Shown one piece after another: positions 1 through 12,580 of a stretch of 64,000 nt of DNA. The translations under genes and the position numbers were made by a program. How positions within the stretch are numbered: the first letter of the stretch is position 1; each line of letters starts with the position of its first letter. The notes beneath the pieces are model-generated. The model was not told the origin of the DNA, searched no databases, and was given only the letters and a program-made list of their open reading frames with translations. The DNA is from Actinernus sp. WN-2022 (lineage: Eukaryota > Cnidaria > Anthozoa > Actiniaria > Actinernidae). The stretch covers positions 32,569,867 through 32,633,866 of the forward strand of contig JAOWCC010001634.1 of assembly GCA_030867875.1 (NCBI GenBank), read 5' to 3'.

Positions 1-1093
1 AAGAAAGCTTTCCTGGTCGGCATGCCAAGGATAAGACAGACGCGAGTTAAACCAGGCAAGCATATTAATACGTAATATATTTAAATACATTTCTTTTTTG
101 CTTTTTCCTCGCTTTCTTTTGGTGACGAATTGTATTCTTTGCTATACTATTAATTCAATTAATGTTCAAGACTTTCTAAATCCCGCAGTTATACTGTACC
201 ACCTTAGTAGCTAACCTTAGATTGCATATCCATCCCCGAATCCACCGTACAGATCAAACATGACGGCTTATACTTTTACACACAATTATTTGCGCATAAA
301 GCCCCTTTTCAAATCGCGGTAGAGATGTTTAGAATATCAAATTAAAAGAAGCAAGTAAAATTATGTTCTCACAGCACTGTTACTTAAGACTTATAATGGA
401 TGATTTTTACAAGTTATTTGGACCGTGTTAAGCTCGCAAGGTATCGTGGTCAAATGTACTGGTGATTTGTGTATGCACCATTTTGCGCATGACCGTTTGA
501 GCGGGCGAGCTTGCGCATAGACTTCAAAAACCTCATATTTCGTCGACATTCAAATAGACCTCGATCCCAGTCGTTAGAGGCAGTATTTCTTTGTTATTAT
601 TTTTGCGTGTAGATTTATTTTAGTGATTGACTAGCTGGCAATAGCTGAGTACAAATACACAGTATATCGAACAAAAATGATTATTTATGTATATTAGATA
701 TATCTATTGTTTTGTCACTACTTAATTCTTTGATGCTTAAGGGCCATTGACATGTTGCTAGGGAAAGTTTGCGACATCGAAAAAACCGGAAAATTAAAGA
801 GTGTGCAATAATTATTGTCAAGGTGACTCCTAGGGTAAAGTCTTGTAGTCTGATGACGTCATCAAGTGACGTCATGATGACGTCATCAAAATCAGATAAT
901 TTATAAACTCTCCAAGGATTTTTGATCTACTAGTAATTTATGAATATTTTCCGAACCTACGAATTAATGCGCATAAAACGGAGCATGCTTTTGCCATTAC
1001 GACAAAAAATGAAGATTTTACAACACTTTTCAGTCCAATTTTAAGCTTTTTTGGCGAATGAAAAGCCATAACTTTGGCATTTATTATCGGTTT
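1..1093. other. Intergenic DNA without visible gene
   Basis: AT-rich sequence with no open frame showing family resemblance on either strand. The only structured item I see is the cluster of three TGACGTCA palindromes listed separately. Confidence 0.6.
851..888. promoter_or_regulatory. Triple CRE-type palindrome cluster
   Basis: Three perfect TGACGTCA octamers lie at 854-861, 867-874 and 878-885; the first and third are inside the longer palindrome TGATGACGTCATCA. TGACGTCA is the full consensus site for CREB/ATF bZIP factors. No gene start is visible nearby, so a regulatory role is inference; it could equally be the remnant of a repeat. Confidence 0.4.
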
Positions 1094-1102
1094 CCAAAAT
1101 CC

Positions 1103-3031
1103 TAGCCTGCATCGCATCCGAACTAAACCCCGGTTAAGTCCGTCTGCGAAACAGCGACAGAAAGCTTGTTCTAGACCACCAGCAGCGTACCGCGATTTGA
1201 GTACACGTTCTGATTGGCTTTTACTAATGCTCTTTCTTACACGTCGTCTGACTGGCCATTCAACTGTCACCAGCCTCAAAGATTGTTATGATGGGCAGTT
1301 CATGTCACGTCAGAGGCCGCTCGGTTGAAACTGTTCGTTTGCACGTGGTCAGCTGTTTACTTGAGATTTCTCGCCCTAGACGGGCTCTGTCGTCGTTTCC
1401 CTGTGTTTTACTATCGGAAAAGGTTAGCTTTATTTCAATTTCGGGTCAGATTTTGAAGTAATGTAACGTAATAGGCTGCCCGTGGTTTAGTGCGACATGA
1501 AAGGAAACTTACCGAACACATTAAATGGAATCTGTCACGACGAAATGTAGCCTCCGATGCAGACGTGGCAAGACGAAATGCTCGTTCGAGGAACACACAA
1601 AGAAATCTCCCATGCAGCTTGGAAATATTTAGTATGTGCCACATCGAACTCAACTCCGGTCAACTGTTCTTGTTCTAGCACAGGCTTCCCAGACTCGACG
1701 TATATTTCCCGCTTATTAGTCTGTTGGGTTACCTGTGGTTTATCGATTAGTTTCATAACGATCTCAGAAGAGTTTAAATAATTGCTTCGTGTGAATTCTC
1801 TTTTCCGATTTCTACGAAATGAATCTTCAATAATAAAAGATTGATACTTAATGAAGTTGTGTGAGTGGTTTTTTGGCGATTTGTGGCCTTCTAAAGCAGT
1901 TTATTAGGATTCGAGATTTTGACCGTTGGCCGAGGCTCTAAGAAAATTTACAAAGTAGGCAAGTCGACCTTGCCAAAGCACACACTTACCTCAAAGATCA
2001 CACAAAAATCGGCACTTTTCTTCCTCACTCGCTATTCAGCTTTCGGCACAGGAGAGAATAGTTATCAAGAAACATCTGACCAGAGATTTAGGAAAATCCA
2101 TCAAATTTATCATCGCCAAACGGCCTCCTCGAGACCCAAAAAGCGCGACCTTGCAATGATCTGTCAGAACCAGAATGACCAAAGCGGTCGAAAATTTTCC
2201 CAACCCTACCCAAAACGATGCAAATCGCCTTTTCTCATGGGGGAACCCCAAGCGTGAAATTATACGAAACTGGCGGTTACAGACTAATTTGGAATTTGGA
2301 TCTCGCCAATCAGAGGACCAAGACAGTGGGCTGGGGTCTTCACCGAGTGTTATGACAGTTCCACGTGAGAAATTTTCGCGAGTTCCAAATTGAAAATTAG
2401 TCTGTAACCGCCAGTTTCGTTAAAAGCCTAGTAATGGTCTCTCTGATTGGCGATATATTTGTTTCCGTTCCTCGAGCGGAAGTATAATTTCACCCATGAA
2501 AAAGGCGATTTGCATCGTTTTGGGAAAATTTGGGAAAAATTTGGGAAAATTTGGGAAAATTTGGGAAAATTTTGGACCGCTTTGGTCATTCTGGTTTTTA
2601 CAGATCATTGCAAGGTCGCGCTTTTTGGGTCTCGAGGAGGCCGTTTGGCGATGAGATCGTTATGAAACTAATCGATAAACCACAGGTAACCCAACAGACT
2701 AACAAGCGGGAAATATACGTCGAGTCTGGGAAGCCTGTGGTTCTAGCAAACGAATCTCGATTTCAAACTGATATTGTACAAATATCATTGCTCTTCTCGA
2801 CGTGTACAAAAGCCGAAATATTTTGAAATGTAAATTAGCCGTCAGTCGCACTGGTGACAGGCTGGTGACAGTTGAATGGCCAGTCAGACGACGTGTAAGA
2901 AAGAGCATTAGTAAAAGCCAATCAGAACGTGTACTCAAACACGGTACGCTGCTGGGGGTCTAGAACAAGCTTTCTGTCGCTATTTCGCAGACGGACTTAA
3001 CCGGGGTTTAGTTCGGATGCGACGCAGGCTA
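1103..3031. mobile_element. Foldback transposon, 1.9 kb, TAGCCTGC ends
   Basis: The two halves of this segment are imperfect reverse complements of each other: 1103-1275 pairs with about 2860-3031, 1671-1757 with 2663-2750, 2106-2243 with about 2490-2655, and 2268-2293 with 2394-2419, leaving a centre near 2343. The ends read TAGCCTGC and its complement. The 9 bp just outside, CCAAAATCC, occur on both sides (1094-1102 and 3032-3040), a clean target-site duplication. No transposase frame is visible, so it is non-autonomous. Duplications of 8-9 bp fit hAT, MULE or Merlin elements; I cannot choose. A 68-bp relative lies at 61715-61782. Confidence 0.85.
2520..2580 (+). repeat. Short tandem TTTGGGAAAA array in foldback arm
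   Basis: About five copies of a roughly 10-11 bp unit TTTGGGAAAA. The opposite arm (about 2195-2215) carries only one or two copies, so the array expanded after the two arms became separate. Confidence 0.7.
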
Positions 3032-3040
3032 CCAAAATCC

Positions 3041-4435
3041 ATGCTCGAATTTGTGGAGAACGTGGTCAACAACATTTTAACGGGAAAAAGTTTGGTGTTT
3101 AGTGAAAGCGCGCAAAATGTTTAGGATTTTTAGAAACCGGAAGTGAAGAAATTAACGCATGCGCAAAAGTGCCTGTTTTGTGGTCGTGAAATAGTCACAG
3201 AACTGTTGTTGCAGTAAAGTCTACAATAATTGGTCGAACTGGATGTGCATTTTCTCCTATTTCATCCGACAATGGCCAGTTTCGGAGCTTCGCTGAATAC
3301 TCCAGTCTGCAATGAGCTAGCTTGATTGTCTGCATGCAATGAGCGTCGGACTGTGTGAAGCACATGCCAGGAACCTATTTCGCGGCAAACCGAAGAGCCA
3401 ATAGAAATCAAGCTAAAATTAGACCAACATTCGACAACTTTCACTTGAAGTTGAATATCGTGCGTGGCCGTTCACGACAATTTGTTTTCCGACATCAAAA
3501 ATACTTTTTTAAGGATGAAAACTGACCTGTATTTTAATTAGTTGCACTGAGGTTCAATCACAACTTTACCAGGAACCCGAAAGCATTATCTGGAGACAAA
3601 AGTGTGCATGTTTGTGGAAGGTTTGAGTTGAAAACCTGCCGGTCGAAAATCACTTGACTTCTTGAGTGGCCGTACTTTTCCTCGTGTTTTTAGAAGCCAT
3701 GTTCTCGCTGGAAGCAGCCATTTCAGCTTCTATATCTTTGACAACTATAGATACTATTTTATACAAAATGTTCTTTCAATCTATCAACAGCGGGAAGAGC
3801 TCGGCTACATCTGAGAATCCAATACAAGTTTGCTTTCCCATTCATCGGCGATTTCCTGACTGATTTCGCTCATCACTGTGTTGGCGGCGCCTTACGCTTG
3901 CCGTTACCTTTTTTTTTGCTCGATACAAATTATTAATTCTCTCCCTTTCTCTAGGTTCAAGTATAGTTAGGCGCCTTTCGAGTCATGAACGATTCCTTCA
4001 ACTGAATTATCGGATTGAGTTTCCTGTCAAGTATTATTTTCTTTCACACGATAAACCAAGCTTTTCATTTTCCAGCGACAAAAGCACCCACTATGGCTTG
4101 TTCCGACGTTTGAATACTTTACTTAATTCATTCATGAAAACCTTTCAGGTAAACCACGGATAAAACTTACAAACATGTGTAAGTATTAAACTATCGGGTG
4201 GTCGGTGGACACGCATAAAACTAGCCTGAGAAAACAGCCGACTTATATCGCCCGAGTCGGCTGTTTTCTTAGGCTGGCATAAACCGGAAGTTAAAATCGC
4301 ATCTGCTCCTGCGAGCATAGCAATGGCGTTACATAGCAACGGAATATGTCAATGGGCCTTTAATCACTTAATTAATTTGTTCGAAAAGACTTCAAGACCA
4401 TTAAATAAATATCTACTTTTCTTTTTCTTAACCAG
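3041..4435. other. Non-coding DNA upstream of polycystin exon
   Basis: Probably an intron of the polycystin gene, since the next exon starts with a splice acceptor. I see no earlier polycystin exon here. It contains a short hairpin MITE (4222-4275) and ends in a pyrimidine-rich tract before AG at 4434-4435. Confidence 0.5.
4222..4275. mobile_element. Short hairpin MITE, TAGCCTGAG ends
   Basis: A 54-bp near-perfect hairpin: TAGCCTGAGAAAACAGCCGA on the left and its complement on the right, with an 11-bp loop. It is flanked by GCATAAAAC on the left and GCATAAACC on the right, a probable 8-9 bp target duplication with one change. The first bases (TAGCCTG) match the larger foldback at 1103, so it may belong to the same broad group. 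Confidence 0.65.
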
Positions 4436-5730
4436 TGGAATGCGAAGCAACAAAAGACTACCCGAATCTTCAGAAATTCTTCCCAAAATGTTATCCGAGC
4501 TACTCTCTCTTGAATTCAGAAGAATCATCAGGGATTTCTCTTAATGACACCGTCTTGAATGGTAAGATCGGATTCGAAAGAATTTGCCTTCAACCATTTC
4601 TGTTCCAAAATGCTACTGCACTCGGGACATTACCAGTTGTAACAGGTGATGTGATATACAGTGCCGGAGGTATGGTGGCAGATTTGGGATACACCTTGTC
4701 TACGGCAAAAGAAGTTATCCTTAACATCAAAAAAGACAAGTGGGTTACTCGTCAGACAAGAGGCATATTCATCGACTTCACTGTGTTTGAACCAGCATCC
4801 AATCTCTTTGCTGTTGCACGGTTTACATTCGAGTACAAGGAAACAGGAAAGATACATCCTTCATACCGAATAGAACCTTTGGCGCTCTACGGATCGGGTA
4901 GTGGTGCCTTTGATGCAGTCCTTGTCGCCTGTAAAGTTATTCTCGTTCTTATGATCATCTTTTCCTTCATTAGAGAAGTTGTAAAGATAATTCATGAGAA
5001 CACCACGTATCTCAAGGACGTTTGGAATGTTCTAGAGGTATTGCTCGTTGGTTTTGGAGTAGCAATGATCGCGCTACACATCGTCAAGACGATATATGTT
5101 GAGCAAATGATTAAGAAAATTCAGAAGAACCCTTTTGCAAGAATGAGTTTTGATTACGCCGCCGTTGGAACAGACGTTTGGAAGGCATTAGCATCGGTCG
5201 TCATATTTCTGGCAACTATCAAGCTCCTCAAAATTCTCAAGTTCAACCCACTAATAATTTCCCTTTCCTTGGTGATGAAGCTTTCCCAGCCATACCTGGT
5301 ATCAATGTCGGCACTGTTCGTGGTTGTTTTCATGGCCTTTGCACACATGGGACACCTCGTGTTTGGACCTCAACTTGTCATGTACTCGACATTCATGAGA
5401 TCTTTCGTTACTGAGTTCGAGATGATACTTGGAAAAAGTGTTTTCCATGAACTCACACGTGTGGCTCCCAAGATTGGACCACTCTTCTTTTTCAGCTACT
5501 TCATGATCACTACGTTGTTGCTGATTAACTTCTTTGTGGCGGTTCTTAATGACTCGTACGAAGATGGACGACAGAGCATTGAAGAAACCAGCGAGGACTT
5601 GAAGGTAGCCATGTTGATGTCAGCTTACTTGAAGTCATCTCTCCAAGACATCTCTGACGACCTCAAGAAAATATCAAGGAGAGCAGTAAAGAGAGAAACC
5701 GATGAAAGTATGACACATCCGGTCCTTTGA
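4436..5730 (+). CDS. Polycystin-family channel, C-terminal exon
   Basis: The exon encodes about 430 residues ending at TGA 5728-5730. Residues 1-155 are the latter part of the extracellular polycystin (TOP) domain, with the typical stretch from KWVTRQTRGIFIDFTVFEP through ASNLF and HPSYRIEPL. Hydrophobic segments follow at about 163-183 (S2), 197-221 (S3), 247-270 (S4), 285-310 (S5), a pore helix at 320-333 (FVTEFEMILG) and S6 at 347-372 (ending AVLNDSYED). A short charged tail follows, with no EF-hand or long coiled coil visible. The pore loop reads LGK where PKD2 channels have LGD, so it is closer to the PKD1-like side. The first codon is not a start: a pyrimidine tract and CAG precede it, so this is the last exon of a longer gene (S1 and any receptor part lie upstream, not found). 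Such proteins form cation-channel complexes in cilia or sensory membranes. Confidence 0.88.
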
Positions 5731-8700
5731 CAGAGATAAAGAAAGAGATCAGTATCTCTACTGAGACTAAATGTATATATAACCCTAATATAATACCTTA
5801 TCCAAACCCCTCCACCCATTCCAACGCGTGGTCCTGGAGTCGAAACCATGAAAGTGAGCCGGGCCAGTCGGTCCATAGCTGATCGCGCCGGAAAACACTA
5901 TCTAACAATGATCGAAACCAGAAACCAGCTGATCGCGCAGGAGAACACTATCTAACGACCTAAACCAGAAATTTTCAGCAATCGTTCATAGGTAGAGTAT
6001 AAAAAAAACATTTCATGGATTTGTTGTGCATATTAAAGCATAATACGACCATAAATCGCCCAAAAATGGTTGAACAAGATTTAACCCTTTATAGCCCAAG
6101 AGATTTTAACTGATTTTAGCTGTTTCTACACTAAAATGAACCCTCCCCCCTAAAGAATATATAGCCATTGTTACCATGGAACTTTCATCTGACCAAAAAT
6201 ACAGGGGGCTCAAAGTTTTTTGTCGGCCATTTTGGATACGTTGACGTCGCATTGCTATGGAGTTGGAGGGATGTTTGATTGGGGAATACAGAATTTAAGG
6301 CTTTTAAAGCCTTTTTCACCATTTATAGAGTGCTGGAGGACATCATTCAGTCTGATGAGAGCTTCAATCAGCACTTTCTCAAAGAACCGAGTCTGTGCCA
6401 GTGCTATTGTGATGAAGAAAGAGCCTCATTTCCCACTTGTGAATGGGCCAGGACGTCACTTTAGCGTGGACTTTATAAATTGGGGTCTGGAGCTACCTAT
6501 CATAGCGTTTTTGGAAAATTGGACAACATTTACTTGCCATTGATTCCAATATGAAGCTATTAGGTCGAAATGGCTTTAGACTTAGTATATATTTTGAAGA
6601 AGGAAGATGGGAAAAGGGCCATGTCGCTGTTTTGTAGGATTTTCCGGCATGCTTTGCGGTCATTACGGATGATTTCAGCTTGCTATGGGCAAGAATGGCT
6701 TGGTGCTGGGCAAGTTTAGTTGTTGGGAGACAGAAAGTGAGGTTATATAGTTCAAACATGAAACTCTAAATTTTATGTGAAATATGCATTTTTGTGAGAA
6801 ATTTTAGAATCTGAGGAGAAATATTTTTTTTCTAAGTGCCATTTTAGCTACTTTTCAGTTCTGAAATGAAATAATGTTAACTGAAGTTCACTTATACAAA
6901 GAAAGGAGGATGTAGATGAAATTATTCATTTGTAATATGCCTAATGCATTTCAATAGGATCATTTGTTTATACATTATGCTGTGTGTGAATCTCAGGGCT
7001 TTTCTCTTTAAACTTAGCAAGACTGAAACACTCAAAGCGAGTAACCAGTAAATGGCCACAGGAGTGGCCTACTGGCTATAAAGGTTTAAAACATATTACC
7101 TAGTCAACTATTTTTGGCTAGAGCTGATAAGCACTTTAATGTTCGACTCGTTTTATAATATTCATAAGATGAATGAAAGTTAGCATGAAATATTTAAAAT
7201 TGAATTTATATAATTTATTAATGAGGTTATATGATATAAACCAAGCAAATGCATGACACTACCCAACACACGCTACGAACGTTGCTAGCGTCTAATTAAC
7301 ACGCATGCTCACATCTTATTACCCGGGTAAGTGGCAACCATGTACGGCTGTTTCGTACTTGTCAGGACTTATCATCATATGAAATATTTTAAAACAGTGA
7401 AATGAAACTAATATTTCATACACCGCCACTATAATTATGACGTAATTCGGTCCCTAGAACGTTTATTAGTTTCTTATTCCAGGCTATAAGAAGCTAATGG
7501 GCCTTGTGCAGGAATGCAACTGGACGTCAAGAAAATCTCACTTCATTTAATATTTAAATGCACTTGTACGAGATCGGAGTGTTATTACCAAAACCTGTTT
7601 GTAAATGCTATTTTCCCCCTCGTCGATCTTTCTAAAATGGCATTTGGAAGTTTGTTTGCCACTCGTGATCCCATGTGAAAGGCGTTACTGGATTGTTGCA
7701 CAGTTTGGGAGCAGCAGTCACATACCTTCTAGTAGAACTTAGAAACATTGTATATATTAAGTAATGGTTCGCCTAAGAACTATAGCAAAATACAATAATA
7801 GGCTGCGGCAATGGGCATATCCCACATACGATGTTGCTTGAATATGCCTTAAGTGCTGTGTGAGATGTATGTCTATACACCTGTAGTTCAAACTACAACC
7901 AGAAAATCAAGTATTGTTTATGCTGTTGGCGCTTTTTACTGTGAAAACTCTGAAAACTCAAGGAAGCCACCATCCAGCCAATCGAAAAGGGAGAAAACAA
8001 AAGATATTTCAATCGCAAATTTGATAACTTTCCCCACATACGATATTCTTCGAAATTAAACCACACTTAGTTTGATCAAAAATAACTTAAAACTTCAAAA
8101 GATATCGAATGAAAATGCATTATTTCGATTGGTTTCTATTGAATTTATTAGTATCAACCAATGAAATTACGAAAAAGAAGAATAGAAAATTAGCTTTGCC
8201 GTTCATGCTATCGTTCTTAGCCGGATCGAGCATTACTTAATGCATTTAAGAATTAAAGTCACTTAAGACATATCGTCTTAATAGGCAGACTTGTATGTAA
8301 TTTTTAAGAGTATTTTAGGTTAACATTATTGGTATTCCATTATTACCATTTTAGCTCAGTATTTATTTTTTAGACTATATAGAGATGCAACAGATGTAAT
8401 GCGCATTTGAAAATATTTATTGTAATTTACGCGATATATAGATCTCGAATAGCCTCCCTAACATCCGGGTGACATGCACTCGTTTCGGTTCACACAATAG
8501 GCCTTTTGCAAGAAACAGCTGTCACGTGCTGATATATCACTTCAACAACCAATGAATTGTAGCTCTGTCACCCAAGGTCTTGATAATCAGTGACTTGATC
8601 AGAAGAAGATTATTATTTGATCTGATTAAAATTATAATTCGATATAATTTTGTAGTCATGTAACTTTAAAGAACGCAACGAGAAACGTCGACAAGCAGGA

Positions 8701-9636
8701 TTTTAATTATACACGATATTATGTGTGTTGATATGTAGCATTATTTGTTAGTATAATCAAGAAATAAAATTCGAAATAAGATATGATTGTGTCGCATTCT
8801 GGTCCGTTCTTTTAACTGCTACAATTTGTTGAACCTTATTATAAAGTGAGGGGTATCGAATTAAAATCATTGAATGTTCTGTTTTCTAGCTTGATGAATA
8901 TAAATATAATCACATCCAAACATTCGATTTTTAAATAGAGCAAATGTTTCATCTGATTTTAGCCGGAGGTTTTTAGTTCCCAGATAGTTTCACATGCACT
9001 GATAAATGACACTGACCTTATTCTGAATGTGAAAACAAGTAGAGAATATATAGCCCTCAAGGCATTCTCTAAAAAATCCTACCCACTAATTATAGAAAAC
9101 TAGGAAATTATCAAAGGCAAAATGCGATATATCCTCCACCCTCTATGCTTGTCAATCTGTAGTTCGTCGCTCCTGATTTCCCGCCTTTTCCATCATTAAT
9201 TCACGTGACCATGTACACCCGGGAAATAGAAGCCGGGATTGCATGTTCTAATGAAGCATTCAAGACATGTTTCAATTGAAGGATTTATACTTGGTAGCAA
9301 CGGAAATACTAATTCCCAAATTCACTATAAAGCCGATTGGTGTTGGTAAGGTAATATGTCCTGATCAACCCACCATTTAAAATCATGACTGTCCCAAAAA
9401 CAGCCGAATGCAGCCGCTAGGTTTATATTACTGATGTCCCGTTCAGGCCTCAGTTCAGTTTGATGAAATTTGGTGAAGTTTCTTCATTCTAAGCAATTTT
9501 ATTATTTTGCTTGTTTTATTTCGAGATGCAATGACATAGACAGAGCTATCGTGTTACTGTTGGAAAGTTTGTGGAATCGATATGGCAGGCGAAATGTTAC
9601 TTCGTAGAGTTTCAGTACGTTCAGTGATAATTTTTA
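5731..9636. other. Long non-coding stretch downstream of polycystin
   Basis: About 3.9 kb of AT-rich DNA. I find no convincing exon; open frames near 6220-6760 and 7853-8059 have no recognisable motif. An ATTAAA at 6033-6038 could serve the polycystin transcript. A diverged tandem duplication of about 50-60 bp lies at 5877-5975. Otherwise I see nothing. Confidence 0.5.
5877..5975 (+). repeat. Two-copy degenerate tandem duplication
   Basis: Two adjacent copies of about 50-60 bp, each starting AGCTGATCGCGC and containing AACACTATCTAAC, with several substitutions and small indels between them. Confidence 0.6.
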
Positions 9637-10160
9637 ATAGAAAATACATAAGCAAATACCGTGAACAAAAATCCTGCAAAAATACGTTGGATCCGAAGTA
9701 AGGACCTATGCAGCCAAAATATAAACGTTTAAGAATGAAAAGTCCGAAGACTATACAGCAAAGCTGATATACAATGTAAAATTATAAAACAAAGCACTAC
9801 GGTCTGGCCAGCATCACTATATTTCTTGCAAAGCACTGACACGTTTAGTTCAGATTTGCTTGGTTTTTGGCTTTTCGCCACACGTAATGACGTATGACCC
9901 GATAACCAAGCCTTTCTGTGAGCTCTTACTAGATGCTTTTTAGCGCAGTCCGGGTCGGGGGTGCGGTGGCGCCGAGGCCCGCGTGCTGTTTGCTATGCCA
10001 TACTGACGAGTTCTAATAAGAACGAAACAGCTGTCTATGGCTGCAGTCTAGTTCGAGCACTTTTCGTGTCAGGCCTAGCTAACCGTAGTGCTTTGTTTTA
10101 GAATTTTACGTTGTATATCAGTTTTGCTGTATAGTCTTCGGACTTTTCATTCTTAATAAT
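9637..10160. mobile_element. Asymmetric foldback element, copy 1
   Basis: Starts GAAAATACATAAGC, runs through about 90 bp of unique head, then carries an inverted arm (TTAAGAATGAAAAGTCCGAAG..., from about 9730) that is repeated in reverse at 10031-10158. The same head-plus-hairpin structure is found at 54617-54934. Flanks share TAATTTTT (about 9627 and 10158), a decayed duplication of about 12 bp. Between the arms lies about 200 bp of extra sequence absent from the other copy. Confidence 0.7.
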
Positions 10161-12015
10161 TTTTGAAAAGAAAACATTCCTGTCTCTCCTCAGGACTTTA
10201 ATTTTTTAAAGTACGAATCCCCGTTCCCTTCCCCTTCATTATAGTTTGGCTTCACTTAGACTGGCCCTTTTAAATACCCAAACAGCAAATGTCCCTTCCC
10301 TTTCATATACCTCAAGCGAGAAATTAGAAAAGGGGCATCTTTTGGGCGAGACCACCCGCATGGTCAATTATATGGTCCCTCCTCCCCCGGGTATATAGGC
10401 CACCTGTCCCACCCGTGAGCCAGGGGTACCACTAGGAGTACCATTGGGGAACCATTAGGGGTACCATTAGGGATACCTTTAGGAGTTACGTACCTTTGCA
10501 GTTTAATACCAAGCGCGAATAAAATTAACATGCATGCATATTAGTGAAATGTTCAAAAGGCACGTGATCGGTGTTGCCAAATTTCTATGCACCCTTTTTT
10601 ATTACTCAGTGCGTGTGATGCATTTGTATATGAAACTCAGTGTTGAGTAATCAAATAACTAAATGTCAACAACTGAAACATCCAGGTCATACGAAATAAC
10701 ACGAGATGGCGCAAAGCAGTTGCTCGAAATGATAACTTTGCCAGGGCCCTCTAGCTCTCCTGACATACGCTGACGTATGTAGCCGGTTCGGGTGACGTCA
10801 TTGTTTACATTTTGCCTCATTAGCATACAAAGTCAAGGCAAAATCTTGCCACTTTTGAAAAGCCGTTTTCTCAAAAACCCTCGGATTCAACATGTTCATC
10901 TTATGTTTTCGGTAATCACTAATTTCGATTTATAGAGTCCGTTTGTTTGTAGTTTGAAGTATGAGTTATGTTATCGTGGCAAAACGTAAACAATGACGTC
11001 AACTGGAATCGGCCGGCCTAATATACTCAAGACTCAATTTAGAACTTCATCTCAACTTTATTGTATCATAGCCTGCGTAAGGAGAATGGGGGAAGAGAGG
11101 AAAGACCACCTGCAACAGCCCTATTCAGTGACCAAAACCTTCGGCTACATTCACCTTGGCTTAAATCGTTTGACATGCTTAATGTCGTTGTCAACACGTT
11201 CTTGTAAATAGACCATTGCATGATAAAGTAATGAACGCTGTACGTCCGACATATCTGACTTTAATATGATTTCGCTTATATTAGGATATATTTGTACCTG
11301 ATGAAATATTTTCCTATTGATAGAGGAATGGTGTATCAGGGGTAGAGCTACGTACTACGAAATACATTTATAACATAATTATTGGGGTCCTAAGCCCGTG
11401 AACCCTCCCCCACCAGAGCTTGACAAAAAATGTATAGAATGAATAGGAATCAAACAATGTTAAAAACATTAACAAAATTACATTTCAGGTTGCCTTCAAG
11501 CCTCATAAATTTGGAGATTTCAAAAAGTTGTCTTTGCTTCACTTTTAGAGATATGAACCTAAAACTTGACTTGGTTACTAATTTTAATTTCGTTCACTCG
11601 ATTGACAAGGTCACGTGACTGCTTAGTGCAGGTCCCCTATTAACATGTTTACGTGCCTTACAAAATGGGCACTTGCATGCTCGATTATCCAGCGGAAACC
11701 TAGACTGCAAACAGTCTCTTTATTTGTACTTTGACCATTTTTGTATCATTCTATTAGTGGCCGAGCGAATGCTGGAAGCGATCCAAAAATCTTCCCGGGG
11801 GAGATGAGAGGGGAACGGACAAAAGTAAACAGATCTAGCGGAAAACAGCGGCGAGCAGATAAAAACACTACTGGAGCCTCGATCGAGTATAGGACTTGGC
11901 CCTTGACCTTCAATGAAAACAGAATATTGCTACCAACTCCTTTTTCAACAACTCGTAAAATGTGTAGATATTAAAAACTAGAGAGAGACGCAACTGAAGC
12001 AGTAAAAATACATGG
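10160..12015. other. Non-coding DNA between two foldback elements
   Basis: No supported exon. It contains a small degenerate tandem repeat at 10424-10492. Open frames at 10993-11211, 11430-11618 and 11741-11974 have no family resemblance. Confidence 0.5.
10424..10492 (+). repeat. Degenerate GGTACCATTAGG minisatellite
   Basis: About five diverged 12-15 bp units with the consensus GGGGTACCATTAG. Confidence 0.65.
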
Positions 12016-12039
12016 GGAAACTACGGAAGCCCACTGATG

Positions 12040-12580
12040 GTTTTTATTTTTGCTTTTCTAGCTGTTTTATTTTTTGCATTTCTCAATTTCAAATCGCTGC
12101 TTTTGGATTTTGTTTGTCATGTTTTCAATTTCAAATCGCTCTTTTCTGTTTTTTATTTTTGCTTTTTCGATTTTGTTTTTACGTTTTTCAATTTCAAATT
12201 CCGAATCGCTATTTTCTGTTTTTGATTTGTGCTTTTTCGATTTCGCTTTTACGTTTTTCAATTTCAAATCGCGTTTTTCGGTTTTTGAAGTTTGTTTTTA
12301 CATTTTTTGATTCCAAATCGCTATTTTTAGTTTTTGTTTTTCGGTTTTTGAATTTAGTTTTTCGGATTTCGGTTTTTGTTTTTCGGTTTTTAAATTTTAT
12401 TTTTACATTTTTTGATTCCAAATCTCTATTTTTGTTTTTAGCTTTTTGGTTTTTGAATTCTGTTTTTCGGATTTCGGTTTAAATTTTTGGTTTTTCAATT
12501 TTGTTTTTACGTTTTTCAATTCCAAATCGCGTTCTTCGGATTTTGAATCGCTGTTTTCTTACAATTACAATTTCAAAAAC
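12040..12580. repeat. T-rich subterminal iterations, left arm
   Basis: Repeated units of about 40-70 bp, each with the complement of GCGATTTGGAATTGAAAAAC followed by T-rich spacer. The long open frames here in several registers are products of this low-complexity composition, not genes. Confidence 0.8.

Noticed and set aside
938..1328. Coding frames at 938-1279 (minus), 1074-1328 (plus) and 2699-2938 (minus).
   Set aside because: They are the two mirror copies of the foldback arm; no protein family is recognisable and the frames are not conserved between arms.
6220..6759. Overlapping frames of about 90-107 codons on both strands.
   Set aside because: No motif, no splice context, no similarity I recognise.
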